A stretch of DNA of 64,000 nucleotides, from assembly GCF_900239935.1 (NCBI RefSeq), contig NZ_LT965929.1, forward strand, positions 411,001 through 475,000, written 5' to 3'. The position numbers and the translations under genes are program-made. Positions 1 through 8,351 of the stretch are shown in pieces. The notes under the pieces were generated by a model that worked only from the letters and a program-made list of their open reading frames with translations, was not told the origin of the DNA and made no database searches. Source of the stretch: Pseudoalteromonas carrageenovora IAM 12662. GTDB lineage: Bacteria > Pseudomonadota > Gammaproteobacteria > Enterobacterales > Alteromonadaceae. The first letter of the stretch is position 1. Each line of letters starts with the position of its first letter.

Positions 1-1103
1 GTTAATGTTTGTGTGCCGCCATCGTTAAGCTTAATTTCTACAGTCCACGGGTCTAATAATTTACCGTAGCCTTTTACAACATCTACGCCTAGGTTTGTGT
101 AGCGCTCAACGCTGTCGTGTGGTGCTACGTCGGCAATTACTTGGTGTACTCGTGCCATTACTTTTTTAAACGAAAACTGCGGTGTTGCGTTTTCTAAGCC
201 GTAGTGTTCACCGTGGCGAATTTGCTCAGCAATTTTAGCGCTTTTAATAACGGCTTTACTTGGCACACACCCGTAGTTTAAACAATCGCCGCCCATTTCG
301 CCGGCTTCAATTAGGGTTACTTTGGCTTTAACTGCTGCTGCAATGTAACTTGTAACTAAGCCGCCAGCACCTGCGCCAATAACAATCATGTTGCGGTCGA
401 ACTTTTTAGGTTTAGTGTAATTTTTGTATACGCGACGTTTTTTAAACACGTTTAGGATTCCTTTAGCAATGAATGGGAACACACCCAATAAAGCGAATGA
501 TAAAATAAGATCTAACGATAAAATGCCTGATAAGCTCTCAATTTGCGCAAGTTGCGTACCTGCGTTTACAAATACAAATGTACCCGCCAGCATGCCTATT
601 TGGCTTACCCAGTAAAAGGTCCATGCTTTAATTGAGGTAACACCCATCAATAAGTTAATTAAAAAGAACGGAAATACTGGCACTAATCTAAGCGTAAATA
701 AGTAAAAGCCACCTTCTTTTTCAACGCCCGCGTCAATAGCGTCTAAGCGCTCAGGAAAACGTTGTTTAATTGTATCGCGCAGTAAGTAACGCGATACTAA
801 AAAGGCAAGCGTAGCACCTACAGTAGAGGCAAACGAGGCAACTAATAAGCCTTCAACTAAGCCAAATAATGCACCTGCGGCCAGTGTTAATATAGCCGCC
901 CCCGGTAATGAGAGAGCCGTTACCACTACGTATAATAAAAAGAAGCCACCAAAAACCAACAATGGTGATTGCTCTTTATATTGGCTAAATTGATCCATCG
1001 ACCCTTTTAAGCCTTCAAGCGTAAGTAACTGGTGTAAATTAAAGTGAAAGAACAAGCCTATAGCCGCTGCTGCAATCAATACCAAAAATAGTTTTTTAAT
1101 CAT
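1..1103 (-). CDS. VTT (DedA/TVP38-like) membrane domain fused to pyridine nucleotide-disulfide oxidoreductase, partial
   Basis: The gene runs off the left edge, so only its N-terminal part (about 367 codons) is present. The first ~225 residues are a membrane domain of the VTT/TVP38 type, with several hydrophobic helices and the FxSRYLLRD and LRLVPVFPF patterns of that family. A basic linker (KKRRVYKNYTKPKKFDRN) leads into a flavoprotein domain with the FAD-binding motif VIGAGAGGLVTSY. The redox-active disulfide motif GGDCLNYGCVPSK of mercuric reductase/dihydrolipoamide dehydrogenase-like enzymes follows. It starts at an ATG after GAGAGA, 18 bp downstream of the TonB receptor on the same strand, so the two are probably co-transcribed. 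The electron acceptor is unknown; reduction of a metal or of a quinone or thiol at the membrane is possible. The family call is secure and the substrate is not. Confidence 0.85.
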   Translation of the reverse strand, partial: MIKKLFLVLIAAAAIGLFFHFNLHQLLTLEGLKGSMDQFSQYKEQSPLLVFGGFFLLYVVVTALSLPGAAILTLAAGALFGLVEGLLVASFASTVGATLAFLVSRYLLRDTIKQRFPERLDAIDAGVEKEGGFYLFTLRLVPVFPFFLINLLMGVTSIKAWTFYWVSQIGMLAGTFVFVNAGTQLAQIESLSGILSLDLILSFALLGVFPFIAKGILNVFKKRRVYKNYTKPKKFDRNMIVIGAGAGGLVTSYIAAAVKAKVTLIEAGEMGGDCLNYGCVPSKAVIKSAKIAEQIRHGEHYGLENATPQFSFKKVMARVHQVIADVAPHDSVERYTNLGVDVVKGYGKLLDPWTVEIKLNDGGTQTL

Positions 1104-1121
1104 GTTCTCTCTCAAACCGCT

Positions 1122-3482
1122 CTAAAAATTATGGGTTAGTGTTAATTTTGCGTTTATCGGCAATTCAGGAAATGCCAATGTTGCGCCAAAATAACCACCT
1201 TCAAATACTGGGCGCCAGTTTTTTTGATTAGTGACGTTGTTTACATCTAATCGCAACTTAGTACTAGGCGTAAAAGCATAGCTAGTATTAACGTTTAACG
1301 TGTATTGATCACGAATTTTAACTGTTGCCAAAAAGTCTAATGGGTAACTCTTTGTATATAGACCTGAAAAACCCGTTTGCCATTTCGAATTAATTGAATA
1401 ATTTCCATTAAAACTGAATGATTGCTCAGGAATGCCCTGAACTTGGCGGTTTGAAGGTGCAAACGCGGTAAAACTTGGCGCGCCAACGCCCGTACCTGCA
1501 ATAATATCTGGGCGCGAATTATCAAATGCATCGATTACTTGAGCAGAATCTTGACTGCTTGCAGAGTTGTCGTAGCGAGCATCAATGTAGCTGTAGCCCG
1601 CACTTAGCCAATAAGGGTAAGCATCGTAAAATACTTGGCTTTCAAAACCTGTGGTACGAATACCTGTATTGCTGCCGTCGCGATTACGTAAACTACGGCG
1701 CTGGCTAAATATCGCGCCATCAGCGTACCAGTCGCTATCGGTTGGAGCGTACTTTAAGCCAAACTCTACTAATGTGTTTTCGGTAGCAAAATTTTGCGCG
1801 CTAATTGTGTTATCGCCGCCAAGTGATGTACCGCCAGCCATACTGTTTGATGTTGCTTCGTTATAACTTGCTGCACCATAGGAGGTATAGTCGGCATTTA
1901 TTTTGTAGTTAAAGCTAACTTGGCCAGAATGCAGTATTTCGTTAATGCTGTCGCTTGCAGCAACTTGGCCTTGTGGTGCAATAGGATCGTTTGCTTCTAC
2001 ATCGTAAAAGTCAACGCGGTAACCCACGCTAGTATGAAGCTTATCACCCCAATCAGAGTCTTGCTGAATGGCAAGTCCTGTTTGCCATGAGCGTGAGTCG
2101 GTGGTGTCTGATAGGTTAAAGTCGCCGCTGCCATCGTTATCTAAATCGTATTGACCACCAGGCGATACAAATACACCTGGGCTTAGCTCTACTAAACGTG
2201 CTTTTTGTGCATCGGTTAAGGGAATGCGGCGGTTTGAAAGTGGGCCAGTTAAATCAATAGGTAAATCGGCCTCGGTAGTAAATTGGCTGTAGCCAAGTAC
2301 TTTGTTATAGCGTATGTCAAAAGCAAAAATTGTTTGCTGGTCGCTATTCCAACGGTAAGTAAGCTCAGTACGGTTTTGCGCTGTATCGGCGCCATCTATA
2401 ATTTCTACAAAGCTGTTTTGGGCTATTTCTTCACGCTGTAAATGCTGAAAGTACGTAATATTTTTAAGTGAGGCATTAGCACTTAGCTCGCGCTTATAAA
2501 TGCTGTGAATTAAATAAGTGGTTGCTTCGTTTTGGTTATCAGGGTCGGTAAGTACGGTGCTGCGATCTATTTTTACTTGCCCAGTAGGCGATACAATTGA
2601 ACCTGCCGCCGGTACGGTACTACCATTTGCTTGCACGCCTTGGCCGGTAATGTAAAGGCCATCATCAATTAAGGCTTGGGTAGGGCGGTTAATACCGGCG
2701 TTATCGGTAAATTCAACTTGGTATAGCTCGAAGTTAATATCCCAACTGCTTTTGTCGTCTGGCAAAATTCTAAGTGCTGCAAATAAACTATCGCTTTTTG
2801 TACCTGAATAATCGTAGTAGCTGCCTTCATCAAGGTGCTCGTAACTTACTCTAAGGCCCACTTTGTTTTGAATAATTGGCGCTGTGTAATCTACTTGCGC
2901 ACTGTATTGATCCCATCGCCCCGCTGAGAGCTTAACTTTACCTTTACTTTCATCTGTAGAGGCAGTCTTTGAGTGTAAATTTACAAAACCACCGTTACGT
3001 TGGCTTGAGCCAAATAAAACCGGCGGTGCACCTTTTACTACATCTATTTGTTCTATAGAGTTGAACGATAACGGCACACCAAACCCATTATTACCTGCTT
3101 GGCGACGTGTACCATCTTGAAAAAGCTCACCCAGTTGGCCACGAATAGTAGGTAAACTTGGCGCACCAAAGCCACTTGCAGAGTAAGTGTTTGGGCTTAC
3201 TGCAAGTACGTCTTGTAGGGTAGTAATGTTTAGTTGCTCTATTAACTCGCTTGAAATAGGCGTGACCGAGCGGGCTATATCTTGTAGCGCTAAATTATCA
3301 CCGAAAGGGCCATCTACAGTGGCATCTTTTACAGATAAACCTTGAGATTTAAGAACTTGGCCAGCCACTTCAATATGTTCAATTGCGCTTTTAGTTGTTG
3401 CTTTTGGTTCTTCAGCTGCAAATGCTATTAATGGTGTATTTAATATAGTGGCTAGGGATAGTGCTAAATATGCGTGTTTCAA
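1122..3482 (-). CDS. TonB-dependent outer-membrane receptor, siderophore type
   Basis: The product is a 786-residue outer-membrane receptor. A signal peptide ends near AFAAEE (about residue 23). The plug domain follows, with PISSELIEQLNITTLQDVL and then a GAPPVLFGSSQRNGGFVNL region, and a beta-barrel ends in the aromatic terminus LTHNF needed for barrel assembly. Such receptors import ferric siderophores or other large ligands using TonB energy. The start is a TTG preceded by AGAGAG; no ATG lies nearby that would preserve the signal peptide. The plug resembles siderophore receptors more than carbohydrate receptors, which is an inference. A VTT-reductase fusion follows 18 bp downstream, so reduction of the imported ligand or metal is a reasonable guess. 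Confidence 0.88.
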   Translation of the reverse strand: MKHAYLALSLATILNTPLIAFAAEEPKATTKSAIEHIEVAGQVLKSQGLSVKDATVDGPFGDNLALQDIARSVTPISSELIEQLNITTLQDVLAVSPNTYSASGFGAPSLPTIRGQLGELFQDGTRRQAGNNGFGVPLSFNSIEQIDVVKGAPPVLFGSSQRNGGFVNLHSKTASTDESKGKVKLSAGRWDQYSAQVDYTAPIIQNKVGLRVSYEHLDEGSYYDYSGTKSDSLFAALRILPDDKSSWDINFELYQVEFTDNAGINRPTQALIDDGLYITGQGVQANGSTVPAAGSIVSPTGQVKIDRSTVLTDPDNQNEATTYLIHSIYKRELSANASLKNITYFQHLQREEIAQNSFVEIIDGADTAQNRTELTYRWNSDQQTIFAFDIRYNKVLGYSQFTTEADLPIDLTGPLSNRRIPLTDAQKARLVELSPGVFVSPGGQYDLDNDGSGDFNLSDTTDSRSWQTGLAIQQDSDWGDKLHTSVGYRVDFYDVEANDPIAPQGQVAASDSINEILHSGQVSFNYKINADYTSYGAASYNEATSNSMAGGTSLGGDNTISAQNFATENTLVEFGLKYAPTDSDWYADGAIFSQRRSLRNRDGSNTGIRTTGFESQVFYDAYPYWLSAGYSYIDARYDNSASSQDSAQVIDAFDNSRPDIIAGTGVGAPSFTAFAPSNRQVQGIPEQSFSFNGNYSINSKWQTGFSGLYTKSYPLDFLATVKIRDQYTLNVNTSYAFTPSTKLRLDVNNVTNQKNWRPVFEGGYFGATLAFPELPINAKLTLTHNF

Positions 3483-3608
3483 ACGTTTTCTCTCTACGGT
3501 TAAAATGTTGTTGGCGATAAAGACCGAAGGCTATAAAAATAACTTTCAATAAAATTGTGCTTCTTTTTGTTTTTTAGAACATAAGCCCAAACAATTATTT
3601 TAAAAGTA

Positions 3609-3620
3609 GTACTTAAGTAC
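3609..3620. promoter_or_regulatory. 12-bp perfect palindrome in the divergent promoter region
   Basis: GTACTTAAGTAC is a perfect palindrome in the 347-bp gap (3483-3829) between the divergently transcribed TonB receptor and the small membrane protein. Its position suits an operator acting on one or both promoters. No Fur-box match stands out in this gap. The remainder is AT-rich with no gene visible. Confidence 0.3.
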
Positions 3621-3829
3621 CTTTAATTTATCGTTTCTGTAAATGGCTGCTTTTTATCATTTTTTTAAGCATAGTATACTTCTATAAAGCATGTACGACA
3701 CGGCCTAACATTTATAAATAAATGCTCAAACGTACCGTTAATAAAAATAATTACTGTTTTTTGAAATAAAAATTAACTTATACGGTCTAGCTTACCTTAA
3801 CGTTTATTAATATTTTTTAGGGAATTTTT

Positions 3830-4243
3830 ATGACAGGTTCAATCAGTTCTGATGTGCAAAATCGTTTGCAGTGGTCACTTTTATCTCTGCGTGTAGGTGT
3901 GTTTATTGTAATGGTTATGTGGACATTCGATAAGTTTGTTAACCCTGGACATAGCGCACGTATTTTTGAGCATTTTTATGGTATTAGTGGTTCTACCGAT
4001 ATAATTGCTTACGTTATAGGTGCTGTACAACTTGTTTTGGTTTTAGCATTTATGGCGGGTATTAAAAAACGCCTTACATACGGTATTATTTTTGTAATGC
4101 ACGGTCTATCAACGCTTTCATCTTACAACCAGTATATAGATGGCTTTAACAACTTATTATTTTTTACTGCGTGGCCAATGTGGGCAGCATGTTTTGCGCT
4201 TTATCTATTACGTGACCAAGACGTAAAATTTACTGTTAAATAA
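3830..4243 (+). CDS. small four-helix membrane protein (DoxX-like)
   Basis: This encodes a 137-residue protein with about four hydrophobic helices (near 17-34, 53-76, 82-97 and 105-127), starting at an ATG after AGGGA. The helix pattern and the polar residues between helices (TFDKFVNPGHSARIFEHFYG) resemble DoxX-like and related small quinone-linked membrane proteins. Similarity by eye is only modest. It stands alone, facing away from the TonB receptor operon and converging on the hemerythrin gene. No catalytic motif is visible, so the role is unknown. Confidence 0.7.
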   Translation: MTGSISSDVQNRLQWSLLSLRVGVFIVMVMWTFDKFVNPGHSARIFEHFYGISGSTDIIAYVIGAVQLVLVLAFMAGIKKRLTYGIIFVMHGLSTLSSYNQYIDGFNNLLFFTAWPMWAACFALYLLRDQDVKFTVK

Positions 4244-4257
4244 TCTTTATTTAAAGC

Positions 4258-4292
4258 AAAAAAATGGTTATAAGCCATAAGGCTTATAACCA
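4258..4292 (-). terminator. intrinsic terminator of the hemerythrin gene
   Basis: A perfect 12-bp stem (TGGTTATAAGCC with GGCTTATAACCA, loop ATAA) is followed on the minus strand by a run of seven T. It lies 34 bp after the hemerythrin stop codon. On the plus strand there is no T-run after the stem, so it mainly serves the minus-strand gene. Confidence 0.8.
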
Positions 4293-4325
4293 ATAAGTAC
4301 ACAAGGGAGTGTATGGAAGTCGGTT

Positions 4326-4751
4326 TTAATGCATTGCATCGTTGTACTGCTCAGCAAGGCTCTCTTTTTGCCCTTCGGTCAAAGCTTTACCCGCTAATTG
4401 AAATACTTCATGTTCTTCTTCACTTAAATGGTGATGTACTAAATGGTGCAGTTTTTTAGCCGCAATTAACCAAGCAGACGAGCTCATTTCGGTATCTTCA
4501 AGTTGTTCAATTAACTCATCAATTTCATGATGCTCTGCAACGCTGTGGCGTGCCTTTTCGTGCGTTAAATCATCAAACATAAGTGGATTATAAAAATAAC
4601 GCTCTTCAAATTTAGCGTGATCTTCTAATTCTGTTTTAAGCTCGTCCATTAGCTTGTGGCGCTCAGTTGTATCGCCGTGCGTTTGAATAAGTGCATCTAC
4701 CAATTTACGTTGTTTATCATGATCGTGACGTAGCGCTTCAAATATATTCAT
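4326..4751 (-). CDS. hemerythrin HHE-domain protein
   Basis: The 141-residue protein is a single HHE cation-binding domain. The iron-ligand pattern is visible as LRHDHDKQRKL (residues ~7-17), ELEDHAKFEERYFY (~44-57), HSVAEHHEIDEL (~69-80) and LVHHHLSEEEHEVF (~108-121). Such proteins bind a non-haem di-iron centre and are linked to oxygen, nitric oxide or iron-stress sensing and repair of iron-sulfur clusters. It is a single gene with its own terminator. The precise role cannot be read from sequence. Confidence 0.88.
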   Translation of the reverse strand: MNIFEALRHDHDKQRKLVDALIQTHGDTTERHKLMDELKTELEDHAKFEERYFYNPLMFDDLTHEKARHSVAEHHEIDELIEQLEDTEMSSSAWLIAAKKLHHLVHHHLSEEEHEVFQLAGKALTEGQKESLAEQYNDAMH

Positions 4752-5055
4752 AACTAATCCTTTACTTGCTCTTTAATTGCTTACAAATATTGAAGCAAGC
4801 TAAATGCCATGATTTAACTTTTTGAATTTAATAGGTTTATATTTTTTCGTTTGCTCATGGGAGTATGTAGCCTGTAAGTTTTACAAGCACGCTTATGCAA
4901 TATTTTCAGGTTTTAGCTCTACAGAACCTTACAAATATTTACTGGTTGTATATTTTAGTGGAGTGATAAAGTGTTAGCGTTATTTAGGTACAGGTTTTAC
5001 ATAGTCGTTTTATATATGTGGTTTATAAAACTTTAATTAATAGGATTGTTTAAGG

Positions 5056-5307
5056 ATGAATATAAAAACCTTCACTACAGCACTGCTACTATGTGCATTG
5101 TTAAGTGCATGTAGTACAGCCCCGTATTCTGATCGAAGCTTATGCATAAAAGAAGCAGAAATAAATGAGCCAAATGGCTCTCAAACAAGCTCAGAAGTTT
5201 ATAATAAATGTACAAGTGCTCAATTAAAAAAGAATGCTAAAGAGGATACTTTTTTTGATGAAGTAGGTGTGTTTTTTATTGACCTATTTGTTTTGATAGC
5301 CGACTAA
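5056..5307 (+). CDS. small lipoprotein, paralogue of the next gene
   Basis: An 83-residue protein with a lipoprotein signal peptide and lipobox LLSAC, Cys19 being the lipidation site. After the signal it reads C-S-T-A-P-Y-S and has two further cysteines, near residues 30 and 53. The following gene has the same layout (C-A-A-Q-P-Y-A and two later cysteines), so the two are likely an ancient tandem duplication. The C-terminal ~15 residues are hydrophobic (VFFIDLFVLIAD). The start ATG follows AAGGATG. In the 304-bp gap upstream (4752-5055) I see only AT-rich sequence. Function unknown. Confidence 0.75.
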   Translation: MNIKTFTTALLLCALLSACSTAPYSDRSLCIKEAEINEPNGSQTSSEVYNKCTSAQLKKNAKEDTFFDEVGVFFIDLFVLIAD

Positions 5308-5363
5308 ATAAGCAACCTTGTAGCTATAATATAAGGCAGAAGGTGCGTAAAATAGGATTTATT

Positions 5364-5621
5364 ATGAAAGCGTTTTTAGCTTTATTATCGCTGTGTATAT
5401 TTTTAACTGGCTGTGCTGCTCAGCCTTATGCGGGCTCTGCAAAATGCATGGAGCAAGCTGATATAGCTTATGAAACAGATTTACATAAAAATGAGCCACT
5501 AGATAATGAATGCAAAGCTACAAAAGTAAATACGCCTAATAAAGAGTTTGAGAATCATAGTATTGTTGATAGAAGTCTTTTACAGCTAATCGTTAGTGTT
5601 TTAAATGGTATATTTAGATAG
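5364..5621 (+). CDS. small lipoprotein, paralogue of the previous gene
   Basis: An 85-residue lipoprotein starting at the ATG at 5364, which has AGGA seven bases upstream. A GTG 21 bp earlier is in frame but would put extra charged residues before the signal. The lipobox is LTGC. Mature sequence begins C-A-A-Q-P-Y-A-G-S, matching C-S-T-A-P-Y-S-D-R-S in the neighbour, and two further cysteines are conserved in spacing. The hydrophobic C-terminus is also shared. The genes are 56 bp apart and probably share a transcript. Function unknown. Confidence 0.75.
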   Translation: MKAFLALLSLCIFLTGCAAQPYAGSAKCMEQADIAYETDLHKNEPLDNECKATKVNTPNKEFENHSIVDRSLLQLIVSVLNGIFR

Positions 5622-5647
5622 TAAAAATACAATTAAATAAGGTATGT

Positions 5648-5866
5648 ATGCAGGAAGAACTAAAAGCAAAAATTATAGCTGTGTGCGATAAAAAAATAGC
5701 AGCCAAAGGCGAAAACGTAGGGCTTTCTTTTTACGCTTTTTTTGCAAATAAAAATACGGATCCTGAGATGCTTATGCAAGCAGCTACGTGGTGGATACAC
5801 ACCCATAAATTAGATCACTTTGAAAAAGCCCACAAAATAAAACAGATGATTATTGAAGGTGACTAA
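5648..5866 (+). CDS. small conserved cytosolic protein (possibly DUF6500)
   Basis: A 72-residue soluble protein with no signal peptide. The composition is typical of a short conserved family: an N-terminal helix (LKAKIIAVCDKKIAAKGENVG), a central LSFYAFFANKNTDPEML motif and an ATWWIHTHKLDHFEKA segment. I recall this pattern from a small uncharacterised family, possibly DUF6500, but could not check. It lies 27 bp after the second lipoprotein gene and converges with the diguanylate cyclase. Function unknown. Confidence 0.65.
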   Translation: MQEELKAKIIAVCDKKIAAKGENVGLSFYAFFANKNTDPEMLMQAATWWIHTHKLDHFEKAHKIKQMIIEGD

Positions 5867-5876
5867 TAACGTATAT

Positions 5877-7817
5877 TTACGCGATTGCTATTTGGTTTCT
5901 GCCATTTTCTTTTGCTTTATACAGCTGTTGGTCTGCATGTTTAATAAGCACATCAAGTGATTTAGAGTGAGTATTACTTATTGCAACACCCACGCTAAAG
6001 GTAATGTTTATTTTACTCGGTAAGGCTTCTATTTCACGGCAATATTCAGATAAAGTGAGCGCTAAGTTCTCAAACGTGTCGTTAATTTTATGCTTATCTA
6101 ATGTATTCAAAACAAACAGCCATTCTTCGCCGCCGTAACGCCCAAATGTATCATTTTCACTTAGCGTATCTTTAGCGGCTTGAGCAAACTTAATCAGTAC
6201 TAAGTCCCCTGTGTCATGGCCAAATTTGTCATTAATATTTTTAAAGTAGTCTAAATCAACAATCGCAATTGATGCTGGTTTGTTGGCTAACAAATTATCA
6301 GCTATTTGCATTACTCCACGGCGGTTTAAACTATTAGTTAGGTAGTCGGTTAACGCAATAGTATGATATTTTTTTCGCTGACGTATTTGGCGGTAAAATA
6401 AGAATAACGATACAAGAACTAAAATGAATGCAATGGATGCGCTTAAGCGCCAAATTATTTTTTGTTGGTGTTCTTCGATTGCTTGAAGTTTGTTGATATC
6501 TTTTTCGAATTCTAGCTGCGATATCTTGTCTTCTCTTTCTTTTACTTCGAACTTAATTTGGAGTGCTTTTATGTTACTTTCGCTCGTTGCTTCATAGTGC
6601 TTTTTTGTATAAACGAGTTTATCTTCGATTGCTTCAAAGGCATCGTCAATGTAGTTCAGCTTTCGCTTAAGCTCATAGCGTTTAGCTAAAAATCGAGCTT
6701 TATATATACTACGGGTAAACTTATCTAGATTATTATATACCTCGTCGTTTACTTGATTTGCTTTATCTAATAAGTTTTGTTTAATGTATATATCAGCTAG
6801 TAAAATCAATGAGGCAAGGTGCATATCGTGAATGCCAGCAGAGCGGGCAAGTTCAATGTTTTGGTTTACTAGCGTTAACGCTGTGTTGTAATTTCCCTGA
6901 AGGTATTGAATGTCAGCAATTGAGTATTGAGCAAATGCTAAACCTTTTTTCATGTTAACTTTCTTAAAATAGCTCAAGGCTTTATTTAACTGTATTAAGG
7001 CATTGTTTGGGTCATTAATTTCTAACAACACATTACCTAAACTCCAGTATGCTTTTGCAGTAAAAAGGCCATCGCTTGTTTTTTCGTACGCTTTTACTGC
7101 TTTTTTTGCATAGTAAACCGCTTTACTCTTGTCTTTATCTACATCAGTAAGTAAGTGATAAGCATCGGCTATTTTTCTATAAAAATAGCCTTGCGCTGCA
7201 AAGTCATTGTTTTTTAAAGCAAGCTCTAAGCCTTCTAGAGCTGCGTTTAAAGTTTTTCTTAACACATCAGTATCTGTGTAGTAGTAAGCTAAAGCGCGAA
7301 AAATAATAATTTTTTCGTTATCTGAATGTTGAGGTATTAGTTTTTCAAGCTCTTTTGCAAGGTTTTTTGCAGGTGTTGGATCTTCATTTCTAGCTAAAGA
7401 TTTTAATTGCGACTCTAAAAATAAAAGGTGCACATCTTTTTGTTCTGTTAGTTGTTTATTACTTAAGTAAAATGCTAAGTGGTGCTTTAAACGCTTGTAG
7501 CGTTCTTGTCGAAATAGCAGTTCAGCATACAGCGCAGCAGCCTCTAGGTGAAGCCTCTCCCAGCGTTGCTCTTTGCTTAGCTCAAATGCTTTAGTGAGTT
7601 TTTTTTCATTGATTAAGTAATCTAGTTTGTTTGCTCTAACATCGTTAATCAAGTTTTCAGCTTTACTGAAATCCAAAGAACTTAAAAGCGTATTCTCATC
7701 ACTACTATCAGCAAAACTATACATGCTAATAAATATAAAAAAGCAAATAAGAGCAGCTTTGATCAATACACTGCGTTTAAATTTTTGTATATGCGTATTG
7801 TTATTCGTATTTAACAT
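5877..7817 (-). CDS. diguanylate cyclase with periplasmic TPR sensor domain
   Basis: A 646-residue membrane protein. An N-terminal hydrophobic segment (about 16-36) is followed by a ~400-residue TPR-like helical region (AKAYWSLGNVLLEINDPNNAL and similar repeats) presumed periplasmic. A coiled coil (~415-455), a transmembrane helix (~457-478) and a cytoplasmic GGDEF domain complete it. The active-site motif reads GGEEW (562-566), an accepted variant, so c-di-GMP synthesis is likely. No RxxD inhibitory site lies before it (the sequence there is SEND). The architecture matches TPR-GGDEF proteins common in Alteromonadales. The signal it senses is unknown. Confidence 0.88.
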   Translation of the reverse strand: MLNTNNNTHIQKFKRSVLIKAALICFFIFISMYSFADSSDENTLLSSLDFSKAENLINDVRANKLDYLINEKKLTKAFELSKEQRWERLHLEAAALYAELLFRQERYKRLKHHLAFYLSNKQLTEQKDVHLLFLESQLKSLARNEDPTPAKNLAKELEKLIPQHSDNEKIIIFRALAYYYTDTDVLRKTLNAALEGLELALKNNDFAAQGYFYRKIADAYHLLTDVDKDKSKAVYYAKKAVKAYEKTSDGLFTAKAYWSLGNVLLEINDPNNALIQLNKALSYFKKVNMKKGLAFAQYSIADIQYLQGNYNTALTLVNQNIELARSAGIHDMHLASLILLADIYIKQNLLDKANQVNDEVYNNLDKFTRSIYKARFLAKRYELKRKLNYIDDAFEAIEDKLVYTKKHYEATSESNIKALQIKFEVKEREDKISQLEFEKDINKLQAIEEHQQKIIWRLSASIAFILVLVSLFLFYRQIRQRKKYHTIALTDYLTNSLNRRGVMQIADNLLANKPASIAIVDLDYFKNINDKFGHDTGDLVLIKFAQAAKDTLSENDTFGRYGGEEWLFVLNTLDKHKINDTFENLALTLSEYCREIEALPSKINITFSVGVAISNTHSKSLDVLIKHADQQLYKAKENGRNQIAIA

Positions 7818-7915
7818 TTATGACTTTTATTATTATTTGTTAAACTTACTATAGCATTACTTTTAAATTATAACTTAATGCTTAATAAGTAATAATATGA
7901 TTAATCACTAAAATA

Positions 7916-8206
7916 CTAGGTCGTGTGACCTGTTTGATGTGAGTTTAAAGCGGACTGTTTGTTGCTTAGAACAGGGAAAAACCTAAAATGTATAGACATT
8001 ACACTTAAGTAGGCAATAACGTAGTATAAAAACCCAATGAGTGCTTTTTTTACACAGTGATAGATAAGGAACGACAGAGATATACTAAAAATTATCGTTT
8101 TAGTTATAACTACAGCAATAAGCTTATAGAGTATTGCAGGAATCGTTGACGAGATTATTAGGCTGTACTCCTCACTTGTGATTAAACTGTCTTTAGAGAA
8201 AAACAT
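7916..8206 (-). CDS. doubtful 96-residue hydrophobic reading frame overlapping a decayed repeat
   Basis: The frame encodes a hydrophobic protein with two or three possible membrane helices. No convincing ribosome binding site precedes the ATG (CCATTATAAGATTCCA). Its 3' half, ending LNSHQTGHTT, lies in sequence homologous to the inverted-repeat elements at 43447 and 56699. It may be a chance frame or a gene whose end was replaced by the element. Confidence 0.25.
   Translation of the reverse strand: MFFSKDSLITSEEYSLIISSTIPAILYKLIAVVITKTIIFSISLSFLIYHCVKKALIGFLYYVIAYLSVMSIHFRFFPVLSNKQSALNSHQTGHTT
7918..8065. repeat. decayed left half of the GGGCGTGTTGA inverted-repeat element
   Basis: The sequence aligns by eye with the left part of the element at 43447. 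The left end TAGGTCGTGTGACCT matches TAGGGCGTGTTGAGCT. Further in, TAGGCAATAACGTAGTATAA matches TAGGCGATAACGCAGCATAA at the same relative place. The right terminal repeat is missing, so this is a truncated, diverged copy. Confidence 0.5.
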
Positions 8207-8351
8207 TGGAATCTTATAATGGGAGCAAGCCTTAGGGCTCTCTATACCTAAATAAATTTTAATATAAATCTATATTCTAAATTGGTAACGCCGTTAATAA
8301 ACTAAAGACCTTATAAGTATATTTTCGCACATGTAAAGCGCCTAATAATTA

